Below are positions 1-6,601 of a stretch of 8,355 bases of DNA, piece by piece (within the stretch, counting starts at the first letter, position 1; every line of letters begins with the position of its first letter). The notes beneath the pieces were generated by a model. It was given only the letters and a program-made list of their open reading frames with translations, was not told the DNA's origin and ran no database searches. Origin of the DNA: Oscillospiraceae bacterium (GTDB taxonomy: Bacteria > Bacillota > Clostridia > Oscillospirales > Ruminococcaceae); the NCBI GenBank assembly GCA_019416775.1, contig DXWR01000181.1:1-8355 (forward strand). Direction: 5' to 3'. A program made the translations under genes and the position numbers.

Positions 1-1
1 G

Positions 2-91
2 TTCTTTACCTGTCATGGACAGTTGATCAAACAGTTCCGTCAGCATAGCCGGCGGGTGAAGGTGTCCACCATTTTAAAATCTCAAAACTAA
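2..91 (+). CDS. C-terminal end of a convergent gene, possibly a YhaN-like/SMC-type AAA ATPase (partial)
   Basis: An open frame enters from the left edge and runs 29 codons to a TAA at 89-91, ten bases before a terminator hairpin. The visible residues begin FFTCHGQLIKQF and end in a basic stretch with RRVKV. A beta-strand-like hydrophobic run followed by T-C-H resembles the switch-histidine (H-loop) region near the end of SMC/Rad50-like ATPases such as the YhaN family. That assignment is a weak inference from a very short piece. Coding on this strand is favoured by the stop just ahead of a bidirectional terminator and by the absence of a ribosome site for the competing minus-strand frame. The start and most of the gene lie outside the window. 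Confidence 0.42.
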   Translation, partial: FFTCHGQLIKQFRQHSRRVKVSTILKSQN

Positions 92-100
92 ATCAAAAAT

Positions 101-145
101 AAGACAGCCCCGAGGGTATTCATGGTACCGACTCGGGGCTGTCTT
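101..145 (-). terminator. Bidirectional intrinsic terminator of the glg operon and the convergent gene
   Basis: A perfect 14-bp stem pairs 101-114 with 132-145 (AAGACAGCCCCGAG with its complement), and an inner GGTA/TACC pairing (115-118 with 126-129) extends it. Read on the minus strand it is followed by ATTTTTGATTT, a good U-rich tract. On the plus strand it is followed by a weaker TTTATTA. It lies 30 bases past the glgA stop and 10 bases past the stop of the plus-strand fragment, so it probably ends both transcripts. Confidence 0.9.
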
Positions 146-175
146 TATTAGGAAGGAGAAAAATATGTTGAGAGA

Positions 176-1606
176 TTACAGATGATAATAAAGGTCCAGA
201 TACTGGTTGGCAGGCTCTTTCCAGCTCAGATCCAACTGCATATCGTGGGTTACTGCGGTGCGGAGCTGATCTTTCCGCTCGTTGTAGAACCAGATGGCCG
301 TCTTAATGGAGTTGAGCATATCGTGAGCATTGTAGGTCTTGAAGGTAAAACCTCTGCCTTCGCCGGTCTCCACATTGATGGGCTGAACGGTATCGAACAG
401 GCCGCCGGTTTCCCGCACGACGGGGAGGGTGCCGTACCGCATGGCAATCAGCTGGCTCAGACCGCAGGGTTCGCTCTTGGAGGGCATCAAGAACAGATCC
501 GCAGAAGCGTAGAGCTGCTGGGCCAATACCGGATCAAACATAATGTTGGCACTCATCTTGCCGGGGTTTTCCCAAGCTAGACGGTGGAACAGGTTTTCAA
601 ACCGCTCTTCTCCGGTGCCGATAACTACAAACTGGATGGGCAGCTGCATCATTTCACCGGCCACATATTCTACCAGGTCCAAGCCCTTGTGGCTGGCCAG
701 ACGGGTGACCATGGCGATCATGGGAATGTTCCGATCCACCGGCAATCCAAGTTTATGCTGCAGGAACATTTTGTTCTCCGCTTTGATCTCCAAATCGCCG
801 GGGCCGAAGTTTTTGTAGATGTTTTTGTCGGTTTCGGCGTTGTACAGGTCGGTGTCAATTCCGTTGACAATACCCGCCAATTTGTAACTGTACTGCTGGA
901 TGATATTTTCCAGGCCGTGGGCATAGTAGGCGTTGCGGATTTCAAAGGAGTAGGTCTGGGAAACGGTGCTCACCTTGTCCGCCAGTACAATGGCGCTCTT
1001 CATAAAGTTTAGGCAGGTATCGTAGGTCATAGTGCCGTGCCAATCTTCCGGCAGACCTAGCACTTCCCGGAAAAAGGCGTGAGGAACCTTGCCTTGGTAT
1101 TCGATATTGTGAATGGTAAACAAGGTCTTGATCCGCTGATATTCCGGAATGTGGTTGTAGAAGCACTTCAGGAAAGCGGGCACTAAAGCAGTTTGCCAGT
1201 CGTTGCAGTGGATCACATCGGGATAGAAGTTGATGTGAGAAATGGCTTCCAGAATGGCTCTGGAGAAGTAGGCAAACCGTTCGCCGTCGTCGTAATCCCC
1301 GTAAACATTGTTCCGGTTGAAGTAGTACTCGTTGTCCACGAAGTAGTAGGTAAAGTTCGGCTTAGAGGTGGTTGCCTTGAAGATCCCGCAGTGGAGCACG
1401 CGCCAGCTCAGCGGCACGCCGAAGCTGGTGACGAACTCAATGTTGTACTGGGGATTGAATTTGATCTTTTTGTAGTAGGGAAGGATAACCGCTACTTCCA
1501 CATCGGGGTGGTTGGCCAGTTCGTTGGGAAGGGCGTAAGCTACGTCTCCCAGGCCGCCGGTTTTGACATAGGGAGCCGCTTCGCTGGCGGCAAAGAGAAT
1601 TTTCAT
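176..1606 (-). CDS. glgA: Glycogen synthase (ADP-glucose-dependent, GT5 family)
   Basis: GlgA transfers glucose from ADP-glucose to the non-reducing end of an alpha-1,4-glucan in the cytoplasm, the elongation step of glycogen synthesis. The 476-residue protein has the usual bacterial length and a GT-B fold layout. The ADP-glucose-binding KTGGLGDV lies at 15-22 and NDWQTA at 135-140. HNIEYQG (166-172) and NGID (248-251) follow. The phosphate-contacting TRLASHKGLD is at 301-310 (R302, K307). The C-terminal SEPCGLSQLIAMRYG (378-392) carries the conserved acidic residue E379, and RETGGLFDTV is at 398-407. All expected active-site motifs are intact. The ATG is preceded by AAAGGA (complement of 1614-1619) at good spacing. 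It is the last gene of the operon, 114 nt after glgD, with a hairpin in that gap, and it ends shortly before a strong terminator. Confidence 0.97.
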   Translation of the reverse strand: MKILFAASEAAPYVKTGGLGDVAYALPNELANHPDVEVAVILPYYKKIKFNPQYNIEFVTSFGVPLSWRVLHCGIFKATTSKPNFTYYFVDNEYYFNRNNVYGDYDDGERFAYFSRAILEAISHINFYPDVIHCNDWQTALVPAFLKCFYNHIPEYQRIKTLFTIHNIEYQGKVPHAFFREVLGLPEDWHGTMTYDTCLNFMKSAIVLADKVSTVSQTYSFEIRNAYYAHGLENIIQQYSYKLAGIVNGIDTDLYNAETDKNIYKNFGPGDLEIKAENKMFLQHKLGLPVDRNIPMIAMVTRLASHKGLDLVEYVAGEMMQLPIQFVVIGTGEERFENLFHRLAWENPGKMSANIMFDPVLAQQLYASADLFLMPSKSEPCGLSQLIAMRYGTLPVVRETGGLFDTVQPINVETGEGRGFTFKTYNAHDMLNSIKTAIWFYNERKDQLRTAVTHDMQLDLSWKEPANQYLDLYYHL

Positions 1607-1671
1607 ATCGCTGTCCTTTCTTATGATTGCAGGGAGTTACCTCAATGGGCGGGCAGTGGGAAAGAACGGAA

Positions 1672-1705
1672 ACAAAGCCAGCACACAAAAGGGCACTGGC
1701 TTTGT
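1672..1705 (-). terminator. Hairpin between glgD and glgA: possible attenuator or mRNA-processing site
   Basis: A perfect 10-bp inverted repeat pairs 1672-1681 with 1696-1705 (ACAAAGCCAG with CTGGCTTTGT), and up to three more loop-side pairs are possible if G-U wobbles are allowed. On the minus strand it starts about 15 nt after the glgD stop and is followed by TTCCGTTCTTTCCC, which is pyrimidine-rich but not a clean U-run. I read it as a weak terminator or a 3'-end stabilising structure rather than a full stop, because glgA downstream has no convincing promoter of its own. Its role is inferred from position and shape only. Confidence 0.4.
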
Positions 1706-1720
1706 CCGAAATTCATTCAA

Positions 1721-2845
1721 TCAAACGGTGTCGCCCTTTTGGATGATAATGGGGGAATTGGGTGCGCCCACCAGGGTCTTTCCAGCGGTGATGGTGACAT
1801 CCTTATCAATAATGGCGTTTTCCAGATAGCAGTCTGCGCCAATGTCAGAGCCCTGCATGATGATGCAGTTCTTGATCTGTGCGCCCTTAGCCACGCTCAC
1901 ATCCCGGAACAACAGGGTGTTGGCCAAAGAACCTTCAATCCGGCAGCCGTCGGCGATCAGGCAGTTATCTACTTCGCAGCCTTCCATGTAGAAGGTGGGG
2001 GCTTCATCCCGAACCTTGGTGTAGATGGGGCTGTTTTCGGCGAAAATGTCCTGGCGGACGGTATCGTCCATCAGCTTCAGGTTGTTGGCAAAGTAGGTGG
2101 GTACGTTCACATTGCGCAGTACACTGTACTTGTGCTCGTAAGTGTTGATGCTCAAAATGCCCTGGTTGAACTCCAGTTGCAAGAAGTCCCGCTCGAAGTC
2201 GTACAGGCCCTGGGCAGCCGCCTTGGAGATCCGCTCTACCAGCAGATCTTTCTTCAGGATGTACATCCCCATGCCAATGAGGTTGTCCTTGGTGTAGCCG
2301 GTGTGCATCAGCACTTCGGTGACCTTGCCGTCATCGTCGGCTTGGAGCACCAGATCTTTGCTTTCTCCGTCTACAGCGGGATCTTCCCGGTTGCAGATCA
2401 CAGTGACATCAGCGCCGCTTTCAATGTGGGATTTCAGCGCTAGACGGTAGTCAATGTTGCAGATGACGTTGCAGTCACTGAGCAGCACATACTCGCCCTT
2501 GGCCCGAGCCAGGAACTTTTCTGCGCCGTACAGGGCTTCCAGCTTGCCGCGATACACGCTGGTTTGGCCTTCGCCGAAGGGAGGCAGGATAAACAAGCCG
2601 CCGTCTTTGCGGTTGAGGTCCCATTCTTCACAGGATCCCAGATGGTCCATCAGGGACTGGTAATTTTGCTTGGTAATGACGCCGATGGTGGTGATTTCAG
2701 AGTTTACCATGTTGGACAGCACAAAATCCACCAGGCGGTACCGTCCGCCGAAGGGAACGCTGGCCAGGGTGCGCTGTTTGGTCAATTCACCCATTTTGGC
2801 GTCATGGATGTTGGAAAAGATTAAACCGATCATATTCATGTTCAT
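1721..2845 (-). CDS. glgD: GlgD: regulatory-type subunit of glucose-1-phosphate adenylyltransferase
   Basis: GlgD is the second ADP-glucose pyrophosphorylase subunit of Firmicutes; it pairs with GlgC and modulates it. From the ATG at 2843-2845 it is 374 residues. It has a nucleotidyltransferase-like fold with PFGGRYRLVDF (31-41) and SNMVNS, then a left-handed beta-helix-like C-terminal part with hexapeptide-type repeats (from about 285). GlgC hallmarks are missing: the GGQGSRL loop is replaced by IFSNIHD (9-15), the GDHIYKMDY metal-binding segment by SDCNVICNIDY (123-133), and no EEKP is present. It is therefore probably poorly active or inactive alone. The frame is open upstream to a TTG at 2888-2890, but homologues begin close to the IGLIF segment, so that start is unlikely. 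GGGTGAT (complement of 2846-2852) matches the end of the extended Shine-Dalgarno. It abuts this ATG and lies 6 nt before the next in-frame ATG (2837-2839), which is an equally good choice. Confidence 0.93.
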   Translation of the reverse strand: MNMNMIGLIFSNIHDAKMGELTKQRTLASVPFGGRYRLVDFVLSNMVNSEITTIGVITKQNYQSLMDHLGSCEEWDLNRKDGGLFILPPFGEGQTSVYRGKLEALYGAEKFLARAKGEYVLLSDCNVICNIDYRLALKSHIESGADVTVICNREDPAVDGESKDLVLQADDDGKVTEVLMHTGYTKDNLIGMGMYILKKDLLVERISKAAAQGLYDFERDFLQLEFNQGILSINTYEHKYSVLRNVNVPTYFANNLKLMDDTVRQDIFAENSPIYTKVRDEAPTFYMEGCEVDNCLIADGCRIEGSLANTLLFRDVSVAKGAQIKNCIIMQGSDIGADCYLENAIIDKDVTITAGKTLVGAPNSPIIIQKGDTV

Positions 2846-2852
2846 ATCACCC
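2846..2852 (-). promoter_or_regulatory. Atypical ribosome-binding sequence for glgD
   Basis: On the minus strand GGGTGAT matches the 3' half of AGGAGGTGAT, the full complement of the 16S tail, but lacks AGGAGG. It lies immediately before one ATG, 6 nt before a second (2837-2839) and 12 nt before a third (2831-2833). Together with homologue N-termini this argues for an internal ATG rather than the TTG at 2888-2890, which has no Shine-Dalgarno. A small GCCGG/CCGGC hairpin (2858-2872) sits just upstream. Confidence 0.45.
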
Positions 2853-2904
2853 ATTCTGCCGGTCATGCCGGCGATTATTTCAGATTTCAAAACCCGGATG
2901 TCGA

Positions 2905-4092
<1,188 letters not shown>

Positions 4093-4098
4093 TATTTT

Positions 4099-4106
4099 AC
4101 CTCCTT
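4099..4106 (-). promoter_or_regulatory. Strong ribosome-binding site fixing the glgC start
   Basis: AAGGAGGT on the minus strand, 6 nt before the ATG at 4090-4092, is a full-strength Shine-Dalgarno and rules out the upstream TTG. The preceding bases form a tight inverted repeat, TGCAGC/GCTGCA (4106-4119), whose 3' arm touches the Shine-Dalgarno, so a small hairpin could affect ribosome access. Confidence 0.8.
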
Positions 4107-4134
4107 GCAGCAAGCTGCATGATTTCCCATGAAT

Positions 4135-6240
4135 TTATTCCTTCTCCGACTTGGATTTCGTCGGTTTGGGGGCTGCTTTTGCGGCTTTGCGAACTGCGGC
4201 GCTGGCCGTCTTTTTCACTGCCGTTTTGGCGGCATTCTTTACCGCAGAAGTGCGGCTGCGCCGGGCAGATGTCTTGGTGGCGGCAGGTTTCCGTGCAGGA
4301 GACTTGCGCACCGTGTAGAATGTGGTGGACAATGGCGGCAATGTCAAGCTGATGCTCTGATCATAGCCGTGCATAGGGGTTTTGTTGTCACTCTTTACCG
4401 GCTTGAGTTCCACGCCGTTTCCGCCGTATTTCTTGGCGTCGCTGCAGAAAACAGGGGTGTAGGTGCCGCGGTAAGGTGCGCCGATGCAGTAATCCTCCCG
4501 CAGTACCGGTGCAAAGTTGCAGATGATGATCAGTTCCTTGCCCTTTTTATCAATCCGGCGGAAGGAGATGACGTTTTGCTCATAATCGTCGTGGCTGATC
4601 CACTGGAAGCCTTCCCAGCTGGTGTCGTTTTCCCACAACGGTGAATTTTGCAGATAGAAGTGGTTGAGTTCTTTCACATATTCCAGCATCTGGCGGTGCT
4701 TTTCAAATTCTAATAGTTTCCAATCCAGCTGCTCTGCGTAGTTCCACTCGTTCTGCTGGGCAAATTCGCTGCCCATGAACAACAGTTTCTTTCCGGGATG
4801 GGCCATAATATACGCATAGAAGGTGCGCAGATTGTCAAACCGTTGGTCGTAGTCTCCCGGCATTTTCCCGATCATGGAGCACTTGCCGTATACGATTTCA
4901 TCGTGACTCAAGGGAAGGATGTAATTTTCGCTGAAGGCGTAGGTAAAGGAGAAGGTGAGGTTGTTGTGGACGCCTTTGCGGAAGAAGGGATCGGTGGACA
5001 TATACACCAGCATATCGTTCATCCAGCCCATATTCCATTTGTAGTGGAAGCCCAAGCCGCCGTCGTAACCGGGTTTGGTTACATTGGGGAAGGCGGTAGA
5101 TTCCTCTGCGATCAGGAGGGCTGACGGATTGGCTTCGTGCACGGCGTTGGCAAGCTTGCGGAAAAATTCCACCGCTTCCAGATTGATGTTTCCGCCGTCT
5201 TTGTTGGGACGCCATTCGCCGCCCTGCTTGCCGTAATCCAGATACAGCATACTGGCCACGGCATCCACCCGCAGTCCGTCGATGTGGTACTGTTCCAGCC
5301 AGAAGGTGGCGCTGCTCATCAAGAAGCTCAGCACCTCGTTGCGGCCGAAATCAAAGATCCGGGTGCCCCAGTCGGGGTGTTCGTTTTTCAGCGGATCGGA
5401 ATATTCATAGCAGAAGCCGCCGTCAAACTCATACAGGCCGTTGGCGTCTTTGGGGAAGTGGGCGGGAACCCAGTCCAAAATCACTCCGATGCCGGCTTTG
5501 TGGCACTGGTTGACGAAATCCATGAAAGCATGGGGCGTACCATACCGGGAAGTGGGGGCAAAGTAACCGGTGACCTGATAACCCCACGAGGGCTCGTAAG
5601 GATATTCGGTAATGGGCATCAGTTCAATGTGAGTGTATCCCATCTCTTTCACATAGGGGATGAGCTGTTCCGCCACCCGGGAGTAGCTGAGGTATTCGCC
5701 GTTGTCGTACTTGCGCCAGCTGCCCATGTGCATCTCGTAGATATTCATGGGGGATTCCAGGGTGTGCTCTGTTTTTTTCTGTTCCCGGTAAGCATCGTCA
5801 GTCCACTGGAAACCGCCGATATCGTAAATCTTTGTGGCAGTGCCGGGGCGTGTTTCCATGTGGTAGCCGTAGGGATCGCTTTTATAATTGATGTTTCCGT
5901 CAGGACGCTTGATGTAGTATTTATACGCGTCGTAAACCGCAACATGGGGGATAAAGCACTCCCAGCAGCTTCCGTCACTGAGACGGCGCATTTCCGGCGC
6001 AGCATTGTAGTCCCAGTTATTGAAATCGCCTACCACCCGAATGCTTTGAGCGTGGGGCGCCCAGACACGGAAGATGTACCCGTCCTCTCCATTTTGTTTC
6101 CAGGGGTGGGAGCCAAAGAAATCGTAGGCGCGGTAATTTTCTCCGCGATGGAAAATGTATAAGGGAAAATCCTCATACTTGGGTGCCGCTTTGGCTGATT
6201 GAGGCACCGCTTTTCCTACTGCATCTTTTGAAGTGACCAT
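4135..6240 (-). CDS. glgB: 1,4-alpha-glucan branching enzyme (GH13, CBM48) with a basic Lys/Ala-rich tail
   Basis: GlgB cuts alpha-1,4-glucan chains and rejoins the piece through an alpha-1,6 bond, creating glycogen branches. The 701-residue protein has an N-terminal CBM48-like beta-sandwich (about 52-140, with FRVWAP and GDFNNW). The GH13 barrel follows with its four conserved regions: DWVPAHF (256-262), GLRVDAV (322-328, nucleophile D326), AEES (378-381, acid/base Glu) and LSHDE (444-448, D447). A C-terminal beta domain ends near residue 644. Residues 645-701 are a Lys/Arg/Ala-rich extension described separately. The ATG is the first in frame after an upstream stop. The nearest Shine-Dalgarno, GAGGTG (complement of 6253-6258), is 12 nt away, which is long and may mean modest translation. 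It is the first gene of the operon. Confidence 0.97.
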   Translation of the reverse strand: MVTSKDAVGKAVPQSAKAAPKYEDFPLYIFHRGENYRAYDFFGSHPWKQNGEDGYIFRVWAPHAQSIRVVGDFNNWDYNAAPEMRRLSDGSCWECFIPHVAVYDAYKYYIKRPDGNINYKSDPYGYHMETRPGTATKIYDIGGFQWTDDAYREQKKTEHTLESPMNIYEMHMGSWRKYDNGEYLSYSRVAEQLIPYVKEMGYTHIELMPITEYPYEPSWGYQVTGYFAPTSRYGTPHAFMDFVNQCHKAGIGVILDWVPAHFPKDANGLYEFDGGFCYEYSDPLKNEHPDWGTRIFDFGRNEVLSFLMSSATFWLEQYHIDGLRVDAVASMLYLDYGKQGGEWRPNKDGGNINLEAVEFFRKLANAVHEANPSALLIAEESTAFPNVTKPGYDGGLGFHYKWNMGWMNDMLVYMSTDPFFRKGVHNNLTFSFTYAFSENYILPLSHDEIVYGKCSMIGKMPGDYDQRFDNLRTFYAYIMAHPGKKLLFMGSEFAQQNEWNYAEQLDWKLLEFEKHRQMLEYVKELNHFYLQNSPLWENDTSWEGFQWISHDDYEQNVISFRRIDKKGKELIIICNFAPVLREDYCIGAPYRGTYTPVFCSDAKKYGGNGVELKPVKSDNKTPMHGYDQSISLTLPPLSTTFYTVRKSPARKPAATKTSARRSRTSAVKNAAKTAVKKTASAAVRKAAKAAPKPTKSKSEKE
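4138..4308 (-). other. Histone-H1-like basic tail of GlgB (codons 645-701)
   Basis: After the last core residues (FYTV) the frame continues for 57 codons of low complexity: 13 Lys, 6 Arg, 15 Ala, 7 Ser, 6 Thr, 4 Pro, and only 2 Glu at the very end, with no aromatic residue. Motifs such as SPARKPAATK, VKKTASAAVRKAAKAAPK and KPTKSK resemble the C-terminal domain of histone H1 and bacterial AlaLys-rich nucleoid proteins. The segment is in frame with the enzyme and shows no sign of frameshift. It should be disordered and strongly cationic. Its function is unknown; contact with nucleic acid, polyphosphate, ribosomes or acidic partner proteins is possible. Confidence 0.8.
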
Positions 6241-6283
6241 AGATGCGTTTCACACCTCTTTCGCTGTAGATTCTATTTGTGAG

Positions 6284-6311
6284 CTCCTGGTTTTGGGGGG
6301 CCAAAAAGGAG
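6284..6311 (-). promoter_or_regulatory. Leader hairpin in the 5' untranslated region of the glg mRNA
   Basis: CTCCT (6284-6288) pairs with AGGAG (6307-6311), and TTTTGG (6291-6296) with CCAAAA (6301-6306), giving 11 bp around a four-base G/C loop with a two-base bulge. It falls in the leader predicted from the promoter at 6332-6337, about 45 nt before the glgB ATG. No U-run follows, so it is not a terminator; a stability or translation-control role is possible. I could not match it to a known riboswitch class. Confidence 0.35.
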
Positions 6312-6331
6312 GCACAGTTATTCGCAGTTTC

Positions 6332-6360
6332 ATTATACACCATCCTGTGGATAATTACCA
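6332..6360 (-). promoter_or_regulatory. Probable promoter of the glgBCDA operon
   Basis: On the minus strand a perfect TATAAT (-10, complement of 6332-6337) lies 17 bp downstream of TGGTAA (complement of 6355-6360), a poor match to TTGACA. The expected transcript start is near 6325, giving an 85-nt leader before glgB. The weak -35 suggests help from an activator or an alternative holoenzyme. The unit is isolated from the upstream gene by a strong terminator at 6551-6579, so this AT-rich gap must hold the operon promoter. A DnaA box fills the -35-proximal half of the spacer. Confidence 0.62.
6346..6354 (-). promoter_or_regulatory. Perfect DnaA box inside the glg promoter
   Basis: TTATCCACA on the minus strand equals the classical high-affinity DnaA 9-mer (TTATNCACA with C). 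It lies entirely between the -35 and -10 elements of the probable glg promoter, where a bound protein would block or remodel RNA polymerase binding. A single 9-mer can occur by chance, so only the sequence match is certain. Confidence 0.45.
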
Positions 6361-6550
6361 TATAATTTTTTGCCTCTTTGGTATATTTATGTACATTGGC
6401 CAAAAAACACACCGGAAATTTCATTAATTGCCTAAAAGACAGTTGCAAATTTTACGTGAATTAAATTATTTTCGTACAAAATCCTCTTTTTTGTTTAAAA
6501 ATCTGTACGTACAACTTAGCAGAATGAACGAAATGCCCAAATATGCCAAT

Positions 6551-6579
6551 AAAAAACCCGCTCCAGATTCGGAGCGGGT
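6551..6579 (-). terminator. Intrinsic terminator of the VanW-domain gene
   Basis: A 9-bp GC-rich stem (ACCCGCTCC, 6556-6564, with 6571-6579) closes a 6-base loop. On the minus strand it runs straight into TTTTTTATT. It lies 22 bases past the stop of the VanW-domain gene and cleanly separates that gene from the glycogen operon. Confidence 0.92.
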
Positions 6580-6601
6580 CGAGACATCCCGATGGAAATT
6601 T

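Larger units (their letters stand above)
6241..6550. other. AT-rich intergenic region with GTAC-centred palindromes
   Basis: No gene is supported between the glgB start and the terminator of the upstream unit. Beyond the glg promoter, DnaA box and leader hairpin, the stretch contains ATGTACAT (6389-6396), a GTAC flanked by T- and A-runs (6474-6477), and TGTACGTACA (6504-6513), which are candidate operators. On the minus strand an open frame starting TTG at 6446-6448 crosses it, but it runs through the promoter and into glgB with unconvincing codons. Confidence 0.5.

Noticed and set aside
26..45. Minus-strand ATG (43-45) opening the frame MLTELFDQLSMTGKE towards the left edge
   Set aside because: No ribosome site precedes it and it overlaps the better-placed plus-strand gene end; it cannot be excluded without flanking sequence.
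1193..2443. Long open frame on the plus strand (416 codons) across glgA, the glgD-glgA gap and glgD
   Set aside because: It lies antisense to two well-supported enzymes, has a Val/Gly/His-biased shadow composition, no recognisable domain and no ribosome site; it is an open-frame by-product of the codon use of the real genes.
5137..6162. Long plus-strand open frame (341 codons) antisense to glgB
   Set aside because: Fully inside glgB, which has all catalytic motifs in the other strand; no domain or start signal.
6241..6255. Possible CcpA cre-like site (TGTGAAACGC) near the glgB start
   Set aside because: One base is missing between the TG and CG halves relative to the cre consensus and the right half does not match.
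6346..6354. Interpreting the DnaA box as part of a replication origin
   Set aside because: Only one box is present, with no box cluster, no AT-rich repeat unwinding element and no dnaA/dnaN/parAB genes.
6173..6448. Minus-strand small open frame starting TTG in the glg intergenic region and overlapping the glgB 5' end
   Set aside because: It runs through the probable promoter, has no Shine-Dalgarno at its start and unconvincing composition.
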